64,000 nt of DNA from Bacillus sp. SLBN-46 (GCF_031453555.1 NZ_JAVIZM010000001.1:3603001-3667000), one strand, 5' to 3'; positions 34,736-46,052 are shown, numbered from the stretch's first letter. Program-made: numbers and translations. Notes: a model not told the origin generated them from the letters alone.

Positions 34736-36529
34736 TTAATTTACGACATCCTCTAAACGTTCTACTCCCCCATTTTGCAGTAGGAACATCTTGTGATACA
34801 AACCACCCAAAGCTAATAGCTCTTGATGTGTACCACGTTCTACGATTTCCCCCTGATGAAGGACCAGGATTAAATCGGCATCCTGAATGGTTGATAACCG
34901 GTGGGCAATGGCGATAGTGGTACGACCTTTTCGCATCTTCGCCAAAGCCGTTTGTATGGCTTCTTCTGTTTCCGTATCAATATTAGCTGTTGCTTCATCT
35001 AGAACCAATATCTTCGGATTGGCGGCGATGGTCCTGGCAAATGCAATTAACTGCCGTTGGCCGCTTGAAAAAGTAGAGCCTCTTTCCACCACTTTATGAC
35101 TATATCCATCATCCAGCTTTTCGATAAAGGTATGTGCCTGAACAAACCTTGCCGCTTCTTCGACTTGTTCCTCCGTCATCCCTTCATTATGAAGACGAAT
35201 ATTATCCTTTACCGTCCCATAAAACAAAAACGGATCCTGTAATACAAGTCCCATCTTCTCCCTTAACTCAGGTTTGGTAAACTCACGAATCGAGGCTCCA
35301 TCAATCAAAATTTCACCACGTTCAAATTCATAGAATCGCATCATTAGATTAATAATAGAACTCTTTCCGCTTCCTGTATGCCCAACAAGAGCGACCGTTT
35401 CACCTGGATTTGCAGTAAAGGTAATATCCTTTAAGACATCTCTTTTTCCATCATAGGAAAAGCTTAGATTCTTAAACTCAATCTTTCCTTCTTCAATCGA
35501 TAGGGTCTTCTCTTCATTTTGGACAGGAGCTAGATCTTCCTCATCTAATAATTTAAACACTCGTGAACCAGCCACAATGGCTTGTTGATACAAGGAGAGC
35601 CTCATCATCATTTGATTAACCGGTTCAAAGAAACGGTCCAAATAATTGATAAACGCATAGATGACCCCTATTTCCACACTATGCTGAAAGGAAGAAATCC
35701 CGAAATAGCTTAAGACAAGGATTAAGGCAAATATATAAATCAAATCAATAGCTGGTCGTAATAGCAAACCATCAATCTTAATGTTTTTCATCCCTGCATT
35801 GTAGTGCTTCTCATTAATTTCACCGAACTCGTTACGAAGACGTTTTTCCTGACGAAATACTTGGATAATCGACATCCCCTGCAGAGATTCACTTAACTTA
35901 GCATTCAATTGGCTGAGTCGTTCACGCATATCAAGGTAGAAACGCGAGCTTAATTTTCTATATAAGTTCATGACAAATAGTAATATAGGAAGAATAATGA
36001 CACACATTAAGGCAAGTTTTACATTTAATATAAACATGGCAATGAATATTCCTGTAAGCAAAAATCCACTCTGGATAAAGGTCGCTAGAACAGTAACAAA
36101 CATATCCTTAATCGCTTCTGTATCATTCGTCACTCTTGATACAATGCTCCCTGCAGGCGTTTTATCAAAGTATCTTAAGCCAAGTGATTGTACCTTAGAA
36201 AACACATCAATGCGAAGCTGCTGGATAATATATAAGGCAATCTCTTGGAATTTTACAAATTGGAAAAATAATAGAATCGCTTTGACCACTTGAATGCCCA
36301 TGTACACTGAACCAAGAACCAGTAATGGTTGATACACAAGCCTCCCTGGTGTCAAATAATCATCGATAAAAATTTTCACTAAAATAGGAAGAACAATATC
36401 TCCAATGGTGGTTAATAGTAATAAAACAAAAGCAAGCCCGATTATTTTTTTATGTGGTCTGGTGTAGGATAGAAGGCGAAATAAGATTTTCCTTTGTTCA
36501 CGTTCTGATAGTTGTAATTTCTCATCCAT
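34736..36529 (-). CDS. ABC exporter subunit with canonical ATPase site (YheH/BmrD-like)
   Basis: About 597 aa: N-terminal six-helix export domain (about 25-320), then an ATPase domain with Walker A GHTGSGKSS, signature SSGQRQ and Walker B LVLDEAT, where the catalytic Glu is present. Its partner lacks that Glu, so the pair is a heterodimeric exporter with one active site, as in BmrCD-type multidrug transporters. ATG 36529 overlaps the upstream gene's stop region and has GGAGGG at 7-nt spacing. The substrate is unknown. Confidence 0.88.
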   Translation of the reverse strand: MDEKLQLSEREQRKILFRLLSYTRPHKKIIGLAFVLLLLTTIGDIVLPILVKIFIDDYLTPGRLVYQPLLVLGSVYMGIQVVKAILLFFQFVKFQEIALYIIQQLRIDVFSKVQSLGLRYFDKTPAGSIVSRVTNDTEAIKDMFVTVLATFIQSGFLLTGIFIAMFILNVKLALMCVIILPILLFVMNLYRKLSSRFYLDMRERLSQLNAKLSESLQGMSIIQVFRQEKRLRNEFGEINEKHYNAGMKNIKIDGLLLRPAIDLIYIFALILVLSYFGISSFQHSVEIGVIYAFINYLDRFFEPVNQMMMRLSLYQQAIVAGSRVFKLLDEEDLAPVQNEEKTLSIEEGKIEFKNLSFSYDGKRDVLKDITFTANPGETVALVGHTGSGKSSIINLMMRFYEFERGEILIDGASIREFTKPELREKMGLVLQDPFLFYGTVKDNIRLHNEGMTEEQVEEAARFVQAHTFIEKLDDGYSHKVVERGSTFSSGQRQLIAFARTIAANPKILVLDEATANIDTETEEAIQTALAKMRKGRTTIAIAHRLSTIQDADLILVLHQGEIVERGTHQELLALGGLYHKMFLLQNGGVERLEDVVN

Positions 36530-36530
36530 T

Positions 36531-38282
36531 CTAGTGCCCTCCATGCTCAACCAGCTCTTCTAGTTGCTGGCGTAAATACATTTCCTTGTACCAACCGTCA
36601 ATCTTCATCAGTTCCTCATGCGTACCTCTTTCGATAATGCTTCCCTCATCCATAACAATAATAAGATTGGCATGTTGAATAGCACTTAAGCGGTGTGAAG
36701 TAATAATGGTGGTTTTCCCCTCACGATTCTCTCTTAACGATGTGAGAATCGCTTCCTCTGTCTTTGCATCGACTGCTGACAGTGAATCGTCAAGCACCAA
36801 AACCTCTGGATTCATTAATAGAGCACGCGCAATCGAAATCCTTTGTTTTTGTCCTCCTGATAAAGACACGCCGCGTTCACCAACAATGGTTTGATACCCA
36901 TCCGTAAATTGAAGAATATCTTCATGAATATTGGCTAATTTTGCTGCCCTCTGGACTTCTTTCTCTGTTGCTGATGGATTTGTAAAGGCAATATTTTCTG
37001 CGACCGTTGCTGAAAATAGGAAATGATCCTGCGGGACATATCCAATCGCCTCACGTAAGCTTTCCAGTTTATACTTTGCTAACTTTTCTCCACCAAACAG
37101 AATATCCCCCTTATAGCCTTCAAACTCTCTAATCAGCAGCTTTAACAGAGTCGTTTTACCTGATCCTGTTTTCCCAACAATACCGAGTGTCTCCCCTGAA
37201 GCTAGGGAAATGAATACATCTTTCAGAATAGGTCTTATTTCCCCCGGATACGTAAATTCATCAATTTTATATTGAATATCCCCATATGGCATGACATCCA
37301 ATGCTACTTCGGAATCGGTTATCTCTACCTTTTCATTCAGTAATGCTGCCACACGATCATAGGAAGCACGGCCGCGTTCCACGATGTTAAACAACCAGCC
37401 AAACGCAAGCATAGGCCAAACCAATAATCCCAGGTATGTAGTAAAAGAAATTAATTCTCCAATCGTTAACTCTCCATTTAGAACATACTTCGCACCAAAG
37501 GCAATCGAGAGGAAGAAGGAAATGCCGACAATAATGCTAATGGTCGGGTCATAGAGTGAATCGATCTTGGCCACAACAATATTTTTTTGCACTACATCTT
37601 CTGATTGCTTGCGAAAATCCTCTATATCTTCCTGTTCCTGGCCAAACGTCTTAATGACTTTGATCCCAGTGATGCTTTCCTGGGTTTTATCGTTTAAGGA
37701 AGAGAACGCTTCTTGAGCTTTATAAAAGCTTTTATGTAACATCGATCCAAACCAGCTAGTTAACATCGCCATGAAGGGCATGGGAAGTAAACAGATTAAG
37801 GTTAATTTCCAGCTGATCGTAAAGGCCATGGCAATAATAACGAAGCCTCCTGTTGAAAGGGAATCGACCAAGGTCAGCACCCCCGCTCCTGCGGTTTGCT
37901 GGATAGCTGAAAGATCATTCGTTGCATGTGCCATAAGATCCCCAATGCGGTTTTTTTGATAAAAGGACGGAGACATTTTAGTAAAATGCTGATACAAACG
38001 ATTTCTTAAAATTTTACTTAGTTTGACCGCTGAACCGAAAATTCTAATTCTCCAGTAATAACGTAAGACATACATAGAGACCCCAACCGCGATAAGGACC
38101 AGCACCCACTGAAGAAGGATCCCTTTTGTCATTGTCCCCTCATTGATATGGTCAGCTACAATTCCAATAATTTTTGGCGGCACTAATTGCAGTACTGCGA
38201 CAAGCATTAATAAGATAATTCCTGAGATGTATGATTTCTTCTCTTGTCTAAAAAACCAGCCTAAATTTAAAAATACTTTCAT
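36531..38282 (-). CDS. ABC exporter subunit with degenerate ATPase site (YheI/BmrC-like)
   Basis: 583 aa: export domain (about 15-310) with the PPKIIG and YQKNRIGDLMAHATND regions, then an ATPase domain with Walker A GKTGSGKTT, signature LSGGQKQ and Walker B LVLDDSL. Asp replaces the catalytic Glu, the hallmark of the degenerate subunit in heterodimeric exporters. Sequence resembles B. subtilis YheI (BmrC). In B. subtilis this pair is elsewhere, so the location between yneF and ynzD is a lineage-specific insertion in the synteny. The product exports drugs or peptides from the inner leaflet. Confidence 0.88.
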   Translation of the reverse strand: MKVFLNLGWFFRQEKKSYISGIILLMLVAVLQLVPPKIIGIVADHINEGTMTKGILLQWVLVLIAVGVSMYVLRYYWRIRIFGSAVKLSKILRNRLYQHFTKMSPSFYQKNRIGDLMAHATNDLSAIQQTAGAGVLTLVDSLSTGGFVIIAMAFTISWKLTLICLLPMPFMAMLTSWFGSMLHKSFYKAQEAFSSLNDKTQESITGIKVIKTFGQEQEDIEDFRKQSEDVVQKNIVVAKIDSLYDPTISIIVGISFFLSIAFGAKYVLNGELTIGELISFTTYLGLLVWPMLAFGWLFNIVERGRASYDRVAALLNEKVEITDSEVALDVMPYGDIQYKIDEFTYPGEIRPILKDVFISLASGETLGIVGKTGSGKTTLLKLLIREFEGYKGDILFGGEKLAKYKLESLREAIGYVPQDHFLFSATVAENIAFTNPSATEKEVQRAAKLANIHEDILQFTDGYQTIVGERGVSLSGGQKQRISIARALLMNPEVLVLDDSLSAVDAKTEEAILTSLRENREGKTTIITSHRLSAIQHANLIIVMDEGSIIERGTHEELMKIDGWYKEMYLRQQLEELVEHGGH

Positions 38283-38431
38283 TCAACCGCCCCCAAGACC
38301 CTTAAAAGTAAAACACCTTCTATAAATAAAAAGTGATATTACGGGAAACGAAGTTTATTCCCGAGGTTTCTATTTTATCAAATATTTATAAAATAATAAA
38401 CATTTTGTAAATTTGCATTTTCCGTAAAAAA

Positions 38432-38453
38432 AGCAATCCCAAAAGGAATTGCT
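38432..38453 (-). terminator. terminator of the 77-aa gene
   Basis: AGCAATTCC and GGATTGCT pair on the minus strand, followed by TTTTTT. Confidence 0.75.
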
Positions 38454-38540
38454 AAAATAAGAATTATTCTTTTACCCATTTTCTTAACTTTAGATAACTG
38501 GTGAATCTGTTGTTGGCATTACATTTTGGACATCGAACGA

Positions 38541-38774
38541 TTACTTCGAGATCAACATTTGTTGAGTTTCTTTATTTAGGACATTATTAACCACTTTCTT
38601 GTTTAAAGGTAATACTTGATCAGTGAACTCACAAAAAGGATACTGTTTTTTTAATTCCTCTAAATCGTTATCTCCTCTTACAATCGCTACATATTGAATA
38701 TCATTTTTACAAAATAAGCATTCATTTTTACCAACTACCACGTTATCTAAACCTTCAATGACTTTCTGACTCAT
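38541..38774 (-). CDS. small hypothetical protein with a CxxC motif
   Basis: 77 aa, not recognised. It starts at ATG 38774 with AGGAGGTG upstream, so translation is well supported. A CLFC pair near residue 20 may bind zinc or act in redox chemistry with the later Cys in YPFCEF. No signal peptide. It is monocistronic, between the exporter operon and yneF. Confidence 0.7.
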   Translation of the reverse strand: MSQKVIEGLDNVVVGKNECLFCKNDIQYVAIVRGDNDLEELKKQYPFCEFTDQVLPLNKKVVNNVLNKETQQMLISK

Positions 38775-38849
38775 AGCTGTCCCACCTCCTATCCCTAAAT
38801 AAATAGTTAGACATGATAGTAGGTGGTTCCTGCTACTGTAAAAAATAAA

Positions 38850-38892
38850 AAACCACCTTTCCGGTTTCGTTTCCGACCGAAAAAAGTGGTTT
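38850..38892 (-). terminator. yneF terminator
   Basis: AAACCAC and GTGGTTT outer arms with inner CGGT/ACCG-type pairing, then TTTTATTTT on the minus strand. Confidence 0.75.
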
Positions 38893-38908
38893 AGATATGC
38901 TTGTCCAA

Positions 38909-39124
38909 TTATTTTGATTGTTGCTTGTTCATAGCTGACATCATTTGGTTGATCTTCTTCTGAGAAGGCTTCATACCCATTTGCATCATCATCATTTTTA
39001 ACATTTGTTCATTAATTGGCGGATTTTTCTTTAAATAGCTCATCATATACTTCCGAGCAATGAAAAATCCTAGTGCTACACCAGCTACTAATGCTAGTAT
39101 ACCTACTAGAATGTACATACCCAT
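38909..39124 (-). CDS. yneF: UPF0154 membrane protein YneF
   Basis: 71 aa. One N-terminal transmembrane helix (about 3-23), then [18 protein letters not shown] and a Met-rich stretch ([17 protein letters not shown]), the family's distinctive C-terminus. ATG 39124 with AAGGAGGA is the start; the frame opens further upstream without a site. Conserved in Firmicutes, function unknown; position next to sirA and tkt matches B. subtilis. Confidence 0.92.
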   Translation of the reverse strand: MGMYILVGILALVAGVALGFFIARKYMMSYLKKNPPINEQMLKMMMMQMGMKPSQKKINQMMSAMNKQQSK

Positions 39125-39197
39125 TAAACTTCCTCCTTCATGTTGTCTATCATACAGTGTACTAAATAAAACGAGATAAGACAATATCTCGTTTCAA

Positions 39198-39638
39198 TTA
39201 GATAAATTTTCTTTCTTTAATTGGCTTTAACCAACCATATCGTTGATGTTCAAGGTCAATAGCTAAAAAGGATGATTCACATTTTCTAAGCACTTCAAAA
39301 AAAGCCGTTTCTGCTTCATAGCTTCCTTGTGCTTCTACTGTTATCAAATCCTGAAACACTTCAACCTTTGCTGTACTTAGTTTTCCGCTCAATTCAATCG
39401 TGTATGCACCATGGTCAGCCTTAAACCCCTTAATTTTTCCAAGCTGCTTCTGGATTAACTGGTGAATTTTTAAGACTTCTACTCTTTTTGTGATATATGA
39501 AATTTGTTTTTTAGTTATAAATTTTAGCTCGCCAACTGCATGTTGATGTTCCTGAAAAAGCTGAAAAAATAGTCGCTCTCTTCCGAAGTAATGGGCCGCA
39601 AATTCATCTTCTATTAAATATAGCTGATATTTTCTCAC
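39198..39638 (-). CDS. sirA: sporulation inhibitor of replication SirA
   Basis: 146 aa. N-terminal YLIEDEFAAHYFGRE matches SirA (YneE), which binds domain I of DnaA during sporulation and blocks new rounds of replication. GTG start with AAGGAGAG upstream. It lies in the conserved tkt-sirA-yneF order. Sequence similarity is strongest in the first 25 residues; the rest is a compact alpha/beta domain. Confidence 0.85.
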   Translation of the reverse strand: MRKYQLYLIEDEFAAHYFGRERLFFQLFQEHQHAVGELKFITKKQISYITKRVEVLKIHQLIQKQLGKIKGFKADHGAYTIELSGKLSTAKVEVFQDLITVEAQGSYEAETAFFEVLRKCESSFLAIDLEHQRYGWLKPIKERKFI

Positions 39639-39832
39639 TACGGTTCTCTCCTTCGTTGATTCCCCTTTTTTCTATTATAAAAAAACACAAACGAATCATT
39701 TGTCTTACTGCGGCAAAAACTTCCACTACTTTTGTCGATTAACAGATTTCTTAACAAATCTACTATGAATTCGATAGAAAATATGAAATTTCCTTTGGAA
39801 AAGTATTTTTTTCGAAAAATTGTCACAAAAAA

Positions 39833-39855
39833 AGGAACAGCTAAAAGCTGTCCCT
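39833..39855 (-). terminator. tkt terminator
   Basis: AGGGACAGCT and AGCTGTTCCT pair on the minus strand around 3 nt, followed by TTTTTTT. Confidence 0.88.
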
Positions 39856-39867
39856 GACATTTGTTGT

Positions 39868-41874
39868 TTATTTTTGTAACATTGCCTTCACACGGGCAAC
39901 AACATTGCTTACTGTAAAGCCGTATTCTTCCATAATCTTTTCACCTGGTGCAGAAGCTCCGAACATATCGATTGCCAGCACATCGCCTTCGTCACCAGTA
40001 TATTTGTGCCATCCAAAGGATGAACCTACTTCAATACCAAGACGTTTTTTCACGTTCTTTGGAAGAACGGAATCTTTGTATTCCTGAGATTGCTGTTCAA
40101 AACGATCCCATGAAGGCATGCTTACTACAGACACATGAATTCCTTCGCCTGCTAATGCTTGTTGTGCTTCAACAGCAAGGCTTACTTCAGAACCCGTTGC
40201 CAATAATAAAGCATCTGGAGTTTCTCTTTCAGATGGAGAAACTACATAGGCACCTTTAGAAACTCCCTCATATGCATTTGTATCCGTACCTTTTAATGTA
40301 GGTAGATCTTGACGAGTTAGAACAAGTGCAGTTGGCTTATTTGTGGATTCAACAGCTAACTTCCATGCTGCAGCTGTTTCGTTTCCATCTGCTGGACGAA
40401 TGATGGATAATCCTGGCATAGCACGTAATGCTGCAAGCTGTTCTACTGGTTCATGAGTTGGTCCATCTTCTCCTACTGCAATACTGTCATGAGTAAATAC
40501 ATAGGTTACAGGTAGACCCATTAATGCAGCTAAACGAATAGCTGGACGTAAGTAATCAGAGAAAACGAAGAATGTTCCACCAAATACTTTTACGCCACCA
40601 TGAAGAGTTATACCGTTCATCGCAGCACCCATTGCAAATTCACGGACACCGAACCAGAAATTACGGCCCTCATAGGAACCAGGCATATAATCTTTTGAGC
40701 CTTTAATCATCGTTTTGTTAGATCCTGCAAGGTCTGCGGAACCACCGATGAAGATAGGAAGGTTTTTCGCAATCGCATTTAACACCTCTCCAGAAGATGC
40801 ACGGCTTGCTAAGCTCTTTCCTTCACTGTAAACAGGGATATCCTTGTCCCAACCAGCAGGTAATTCATTGTTTAATGCCTGCTCCAATTGAGCAGCTAGT
40901 TCAGGATATTCTTTCTTATATTGTGCAAAAAGATCGTTCCATTCTTTTTCCTTCTTCTCGCCAGTTTCAACGATAAGCTTTTGGAAGTTTTCATATACTT
41001 CCTGTGGAACATGGAAATCTTCTTCAAAAGTCCATTTATAAGCCTCTTTAGTAAGCTTTAGCTCATTAGCACCCAGTGGTGATCCATGAACACCAGAAGT
41101 ACCAGCGCGGTTTGGTGAACCATAACCAATTACCGTTCTTACTTCAATCATGGTTGGACGGTCTAAATCATTTCTTGATTCTTCAAGTGCTTTTGCAATT
41201 TCCTCAAGGTTATTACCATCTTCTACACGAAGATATTGCCATCCGTATGAAAGGAAACGGTCCTTAACACTCTCAGAGAATGATTTATCTAAGTCACCAT
41301 CAAGGGAAATATCATTAGAATCATAAAGAACAACCAATCTACCTAACTTTAAGTGACCAGCAAGAGAGGCAGCCTCAGCTGATACACCTTCCATTAAATC
41401 CCCATCACCGCAAATACTATATGTAAAGTGGTTGACTAATTCATAATTTTCTTTATTGTATACACTTGCTACATGGCGCTCCGCCATTGCCATACCCACT
41501 GCCATAGCGATTCCCTGACCTAGTGGACCTGTTGTTGCTTCCACACCTTCAGTATGTCCATACTCTGGATGTCCAGGAGTCTTACTACCCCACTGACGGA
41601 ATTGTTTTAGATCATCCATTGATAAACTGTAACCGGATAAATGAAGCATGCTGTATAACAATGCTGAACCATGACCTGCAGATAAAACAAATCGGTCGCG
41701 GTTAAACCATTTAGGGTTTTTTGGGTTATGATTCATGAAACGTGTCCATAATGTATAAGTCATTGGTGCCGCACCCATCGGCATACCAGGATGGCCAGAG
41801 TTTGCTTTCTCGATAGCGTCAATGGCAAGCGTTCGGATTGAAGTAACAGATAAATCATCAATAGTATTAAACAT
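39868..41874 (-). CDS. tkt: transketolase
   Basis: 668 aa, the family's usual length. It uses thiamine diphosphate to move two-carbon units between sugar phosphates in the non-oxidative pentose phosphate pathway. Visible features: N-terminal [14 protein letters not shown], the cofactor motif GDGDLMEG, the substrate-loop HGSPLG and the middle-domain [18 protein letters not shown]. The start ATG has AAAGGATG upstream. Single gene with a strong terminator, located between ynzC and sirA as in B. subtilis. Confidence 0.97.
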   Translation of the reverse strand: MFNTIDDLSVTSIRTLAIDAIEKANSGHPGMPMGAAPMTYTLWTRFMNHNPKNPKWFNRDRFVLSAGHGSALLYSMLHLSGYSLSMDDLKQFRQWGSKTPGHPEYGHTEGVEATTGPLGQGIAMAVGMAMAERHVASVYNKENYELVNHFTYSICGDGDLMEGVSAEAASLAGHLKLGRLVVLYDSNDISLDGDLDKSFSESVKDRFLSYGWQYLRVEDGNNLEEIAKALEESRNDLDRPTMIEVRTVIGYGSPNRAGTSGVHGSPLGANELKLTKEAYKWTFEEDFHVPQEVYENFQKLIVETGEKKEKEWNDLFAQYKKEYPELAAQLEQALNNELPAGWDKDIPVYSEGKSLASRASSGEVLNAIAKNLPIFIGGSADLAGSNKTMIKGSKDYMPGSYEGRNFWFGVREFAMGAAMNGITLHGGVKVFGGTFFVFSDYLRPAIRLAALMGLPVTYVFTHDSIAVGEDGPTHEPVEQLAALRAMPGLSIIRPADGNETAAAWKLAVESTNKPTALVLTRQDLPTLKGTDTNAYEGVSKGAYVVSPSERETPDALLLATGSEVSLAVEAQQALAGEGIHVSVVSMPSWDRFEQQSQEYKDSVLPKNVKKRLGIEVGSSFGWHKYTGDEGDVLAIDMFGASAPGEKIMEEYGFTVSNVVARVKAMLQK

Positions 41875-42024
41875 GAATTACATCCTTTCTTAATCACTAG
41901 GATACTAAATACATCATTAATATTATATTGCCGATGTTTTTAATTCAACAAAAAGCATTTAAATAAGAGCCAAAAGGCATTTTGTTTCTTATTTTGACAC
42001 ATTAATTGTTTGTATATGTAAAAG

Positions 42025-42043
42025 GGAATACAAAATGTATTCC
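42025..42043 (-). terminator. ynzC terminator
   Basis: GGAATACA and TGTATTCC with CCTTTTA following on the minus strand. Confidence 0.7.
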
Positions 42044-42049
42044 GATTTA

Positions 42050-42280
42050 TTAATGAAGTGTATTTTTCTTTCTAGCTTTAATTTTCTCAGGTGTTACATC
42101 TTTACCTTCCGGGTCGATGAACTTTGTATTTGTTAAAGTATCAAGCATACTAGAACGGAAAGTTGCTAAATACTCGCTTCGTAGTTTAGATTGCTCTTTT
42201 GCTTCTAGTTCCGTTAATCCTGTCGATTTCGATTTTCTGGCCAACTCATTAATCCTAGCCATTTTTTCTTTTGATAGCAT
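42050..42280 (-). CDS. ynzC: DUF896 (UPF0291) protein YnzC
   Basis: 76 aa. It begins MLSKEKMARINELARKSK and continues with the family's helical-hairpin pattern LTELEAKEQSKLRSEY. B. subtilis YnzC is the third gene of the SOS operon yneA-yneB-ynzC. ATG 42280 with AAAGGAAGG is preferred over an upstream ATG. Here a stem-loop separates it from yneB. Function unknown. Confidence 0.92.
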   Translation of the reverse strand: MLSKEKMARINELARKSKSTGLTELEAKEQSKLRSEYLATFRSSMLDTLTNTKFIDPEGKDVTPEKIKARKKNTLH

Positions 42281-42331
42281 TAAGAACCTTCCTTTCAATT
42301 AGTCGTCTGACATCTGATTTTACTAAAAATA

Positions 42332-42355
42332 AGACCTTCTGACAAGGCAAAAGGT

Positions 42356-42357
<2 letters not shown>
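42332..42357 (-). terminator. stem-loop at the yneB 3' end
   Basis: AGACCTT and AAGGTCT pair around 12 nt, with TATTTTTAG following on the minus strand. Confidence 0.65.
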
Positions 42358-43012
<655 letters not shown>

Positions 43013-43016
43013 CTAA

Positions 43017-43343
43017 CTAGTTTCCCGGAGCACTTGCTAGTTCCGTTGTGGAGGAAGAGTCTTCTCTACTGACAGGGATGATAATTTCTTCCCCAGGAAA
43101 GATTTGATCATTTACAATTTTGTTATGTTTTTTAACCCATCCTACAAATTCTTTATTCGTTAACGAATGCTGTGTAGAATATTGGTCAGAGATTTTCCAT
43201 AAGGAATCCCCTTCAGAGATTGTTACCTTTATAAACTGATCCTCTTCATTTGAATGATACTGGAAGGATAGAATGATAGCAATTGAACAGCTTAACAGAA
43301 TAAGAGTAATGGCATAGGAGTATTGGTTCCATAATTTTTTCAT
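43017..43343 (-). CDS. yneA: SOS cell division suppressor YneA
   Basis: 108 aa. One N-terminal transmembrane helix (about 10-28) and an extracytoplasmic LysM domain (VTISEGDSLWKISDQY ... IFPGEEIIIP). YneA halts septation when the SOS response is on. ATG with AGAGGTG upstream. Transcribed divergently from lexA from a TTGACA/TATAAT promoter that overlaps SOS boxes. Confidence 0.92.
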   Translation of the reverse strand: MKKLWNQYSYAITLILLSCSIAIILSFQYHSNEEDQFIKVTISEGDSLWKISDQYSTQHSLTNKEFVGWVKKHNKIVNDQIFPGEEIIIPVSREDSSSTTELASAPGN

Positions 43344-43360
43344 ATGATTACACCTCTAAT

Positions 43361-43441
43361 AGAATATATGTTCTCTTTTGTTATTTTTATTATAGTACGA
43401 ACATTTGTTTGTTGTCAACTTCATTTTCGAACTTATGTTTG
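43361..43441. promoter_or_regulatory. three LexA (DinR) boxes between yneA and lexA
   Basis: CGAACATTTGTTTG (43398-43411) and CGAACTTATGTTTG (43428-43441) are one base off the CGAAC-N4-GTTCG consensus; AGAATATATGTTCT (43361-43374) is weaker. The first sits between the -35 and -10 of the yneA promoter and the second overlaps the lexA -35. Confidence 0.88.
43389..43418 (-). promoter_or_regulatory. yneA promoter
   Basis: Minus strand TTGACA (43413-43418), 18-bp spacer, TATAAT (43389-43394); the spacer contains a LexA box. Confidence 0.8.
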
Positions 43442-43467
43442 TATAAAAAAGGCGAACATGCTATAAT
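43439..43467 (+). promoter_or_regulatory. lexA promoter
   Basis: TTGTAT, 17-bp spacer, TATAAT (43462-43467); the -35 overlaps the LexA box at 43428-43441. Confidence 0.78.
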
Positions 43468-43499
43468 AAAGACAACATTAACCAGGCGAGGTGCATTTT

Positions 43500-44123
43500 A
43501 TGGTAAAAATATCAAAGCGGCAGCAGGATATCTTGGATTTCATTAAAGAAGAGGTCAAGAGTAAAGGTTATCCTCCTTCTGTTAGAGAAATCGGCGAAGC
43601 TGTTGGACTTGCATCCAGCTCTACTGTTCACGGTCACTTAGCAAGACTTGAAAGCAAAGGCCTTATTAGACGGGATCCTACAAAGCCAAGAGCCATTGAG
43701 ATATTAGAAGCGGACGAAGCTGCACATATTCCGAGAAATAAAGTTGTCAACGTACCAGTAGTTGGGAAAGTTACTGCAGGCTTACCAATTACAGCGATCG
43801 AAAATGTTGAGGAGTACTTCCCGCTTCCAGAAAGCATGGCACCAGCTGATGAACATGTATTTATGCTAGAAATTATGGGTGAAAGTATGATAGAAGCAGG
43901 GATTCTTGACGGAGACTATGTCATTGTAAAACAACAGCCAACAGCTAATAATGGTGATATTGTTGTAGCCATGACAGAGGAAGACGAAGCAACTTGTAAA
44001 AGATTTTTTAAAGAAAAGGATTACATTCGTTTGCAGCCAGAAAATTCTACAATGGAACCTATTATTCTACGGAATGTCTCCATTTTAGGAAAAGTAATAG
44101 GTGTTTACCGTCATATCCATTAA
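43500..44123 (+). CDS. lexA: SOS transcriptional repressor LexA
   Basis: 207 aa. N-terminal winged helix ([20 protein letters not shown]) binds the SOS box. The C-terminal autoprotease has the Ala93-Gly94 cleavage site in VTAGLP, catalytic Ser129 in MGESM and Lys167 in ATCKRF. DNA damage activates RecA, which triggers self-cleavage. ATG 43500 is chosen, with GAGGTG upstream, over a GTG at 43491. Own promoter contains LexA boxes, giving autoregulation. Confidence 0.97.
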   Translation: MVKISKRQQDILDFIKEEVKSKGYPPSVREIGEAVGLASSSTVHGHLARLESKGLIRRDPTKPRAIEILEADEAAHIPRNKVVNVPVVGKVTAGLPITAIENVEEYFPLPESMAPADEHVFMLEIMGESMIEAGILDGDYVIVKQQPTANNGDIVVAMTEEDEATCKRFFKEKDYIRLQPENSTMEPIILRNVSILGKVIGVYRHIH

Positions 44124-44126
44124 AAC

Positions 44127-44160
44127 AAAAGAGCTGTCACCAACTTGGTGCAGCTCTTTT
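44127..44160 (+). terminator. lexA terminator
   Basis: AAAAGAGCTG...CAGCTCTTTT with inner TCAC/GGTG pairing, followed by T. Confidence 0.88.
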
Positions 44161-44328
44161 TGTTCAATATATTGGGAAAAATTTCAATAAAATACATTAT
44201 TATGTTTAATATATTGAAAATTCAGTATATTTACTCATGATATTAGTACAGTACTTTAATATAATAGTAATACACCAAGATTTACCTTAGGTCCAAAAAA
44301 ATAAACGGCTTAAGGAGTGTGAGAAACA

Positions 44329-44613
44329 GTGTTATGGGACATTATTTTCTCTGTAACAATTGGTGGATTGGTTGGGGTTGTTGGACATGTTCGGAAACAC
44401 GGTAAAATCATCATGCCCAGGAAAACAAAAAAGTTCATTTATCTGGGTTTTCTAGAAGAATTGCTTCTAGGCGCGGTCGCCTCTCTTCTCCTCGTTTTGT
44501 ACACAGCACCAAATTCATTGGTAGAAATCATTATTTTTTCAATCATTGCTGGCATTGGCGGTGATACAGTCCTAAATAGATTTAAAGTGTTAAACCAAGA
44601 AGGTGAGAAATAA
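44329..44613 (+). CDS. small membrane protein (DUF4257-like)
   Basis: 94 aa with three hydrophobic segments (about 3-20, 44-60 and 66-80) and Gly-rich helices (IGGLVGVVGH, IIAGIGGDTVLNRF). It starts with GTG after AAGGAG (11-nt spacing). The resemblance to DUF4257 proteins is from memory and uncertain. It sits between lexA and glnA and shares a terminator with glnA. Confidence 0.65.
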   Translation: MLWDIIFSVTIGGLVGVVGHVRKHGKIIMPRKTKKFIYLGFLEELLLGAVASLLLVLYTAPNSLVEIIIFSIIAGIGGDTVLNRFKVLNQEGEK

Positions 44614-44636
44614 CATCTTTATGATCTAGGATAATA

Positions 44637-44673
44637 AAAAACCTTAGCAGCCATTAAGGCGCTAAGGTTTTTT
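44637..44673. terminator. bidirectional terminator shared with glnA
   Basis: AACCTTAGC and GCTAAGGTT arms with T-runs on both sides. Confidence 0.85.
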
Positions 44674-44677
44674 ATTT

Positions 44678-46012
44678 TTAGTACATGCTCATGTACTGAT
44701 CACGTTCCCATTGGTGAACGACTGTACGGAACATATCCCATTCAATTTCTTTTGCTTCTACAAAGTGTTCGAAGATGTGCTCTCCAAGACCAGATACAAT
44801 TACTTCGTTAGACTTTAATTGATCTAGTGCTTGAGCTAGTGTTGCTGGAAGATCAATGATACCTTCTTCAATTCTTTCTTCCTTGCTCATAACATAGATG
44901 TTACGGTCTACTGGAGCTGGAGGAGTCAATTTATTTTTAATTCCGTCAAGACCAGCTTTTAGAAGCACGGCCATCGCTAGGTATGGGTTTGCAGCCGGGT
45001 CAACGCTACGTACTTCTACGCGAGTACTTAATCCACGTGATGCTGGAATACGAATTAATGGTGAACGGTTTCTTGCAGACCACGCTACATAACAAGGTGC
45101 TTCGTAGCCAGGAACAAGACGCTTATAAGAGTTTACAGTTGGATTAGTTACAGCTGTAAAGCTTGGTGCGTGCTTCAGGATACCCGCAATAAATTGACGA
45201 GCTGTATCGCTCATTTCTAGATCACCAGTTGGCTCGTAGAATGCATTTTGACCATTTGTAAATAATGATAAGTTCATGTGCATTCCTGATCCATTTACAC
45301 CGAATAATGGCTTAGGCATGAAAGTCGCGTGTAAACCATGCTTACGTGCAATTGTTTTAACTACAAGCTTGAATGTTTGGATTTGGTCACATGCTGTTAA
45401 TGCATCAGCATATTTAAAGTCGATTTCGTGTTGTCCTGGAGCTACTTCATGGTGTGATGCTTCGATTTCAAAGCCCATTTCTTCAAGCTCAAGAACGATA
45501 TCACGACGGCAGTTTTCACCTAAATCTGTTGGAGCTAAGTCGAAATAGCCACCTTGGTCGTTTAATTCTAATGTTGGTTCACCATTTTGGTCTAATTTAA
45601 ATAAGAAGAATTCTGGTTCTGGTCCTAGGTTGAAGTTAGTGAATCCTAACTCTTCCATTTCCTTTAATACTCTTCTTAAGTTATTTCGTGGGTCACCTTC
45701 GAAAGGTTTTCCTTCTGGAGTATAGATGTCACAGATTAAACGAGCTACTTTTCCTTTTTCAGCTGTCCAAGGGAAAACAACCCAAGTACTTAAATCTGGA
45801 TAAAGCAACATATCAGATTCTTCAATACGTACAAAACCTTCGATAGATGAACCATCAAACATCATTTTGTTATCAAGTGCTTTTTCTAATTGGCTTATTG
45901 GAATCTCCACGTTTTTAATGGTTCCAAGAATATCCGTAAATTGAAGACGGATAAATTTCACGTTTTCTTCTTTTGCCAGTCGTTGAATATCTTCTCTTGA
46001 ATACTTTGCCAT
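44678..46012 (-). CDS. glnA: glutamine synthetase type I
   Basis: 444 aa, the GSI-alpha length of Firmicutes. It makes glutamine from glutamate, ammonia and ATP. Motifs: [10 protein letters not shown], the ATP-binding [10 protein letters not shown], and the C-terminal ending DQYMSMY typical of the Bacillus enzyme, whose feedback-inhibited form binds GlnR and TnrA. Downstream of glnR in one operon with a 40-bp gap. Confidence 0.98.
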   Translation of the reverse strand: MAKYSREDIQRLAKEENVKFIRLQFTDILGTIKNVEIPISQLEKALDNKMMFDGSSIEGFVRIEESDMLLYPDLSTWVVFPWTAEKGKVARLICDIYTPEGKPFEGDPRNNLRRVLKEMEELGFTNFNLGPEPEFFLFKLDQNGEPTLELNDQGGYFDLAPTDLGENCRRDIVLELEEMGFEIEASHHEVAPGQHEIDFKYADALTACDQIQTFKLVVKTIARKHGLHATFMPKPLFGVNGSGMHMNLSLFTNGQNAFYEPTGDLEMSDTARQFIAGILKHAPSFTAVTNPTVNSYKRLVPGYEAPCYVAWSARNRSPLIRIPASRGLSTRVEVRSVDPAANPYLAMAVLLKAGLDGIKNKLTPPAPVDRNIYVMSKEERIEEGIIDLPATLAQALDQLKSNEVIVSGLGEHIFEHFVEAKEIEWDMFRTVVHQWERDQYMSMY

Positions 46013-46052
46013 TTTAATACCCCCAATTTTTTTAAAAAGAAATTAGTAGATT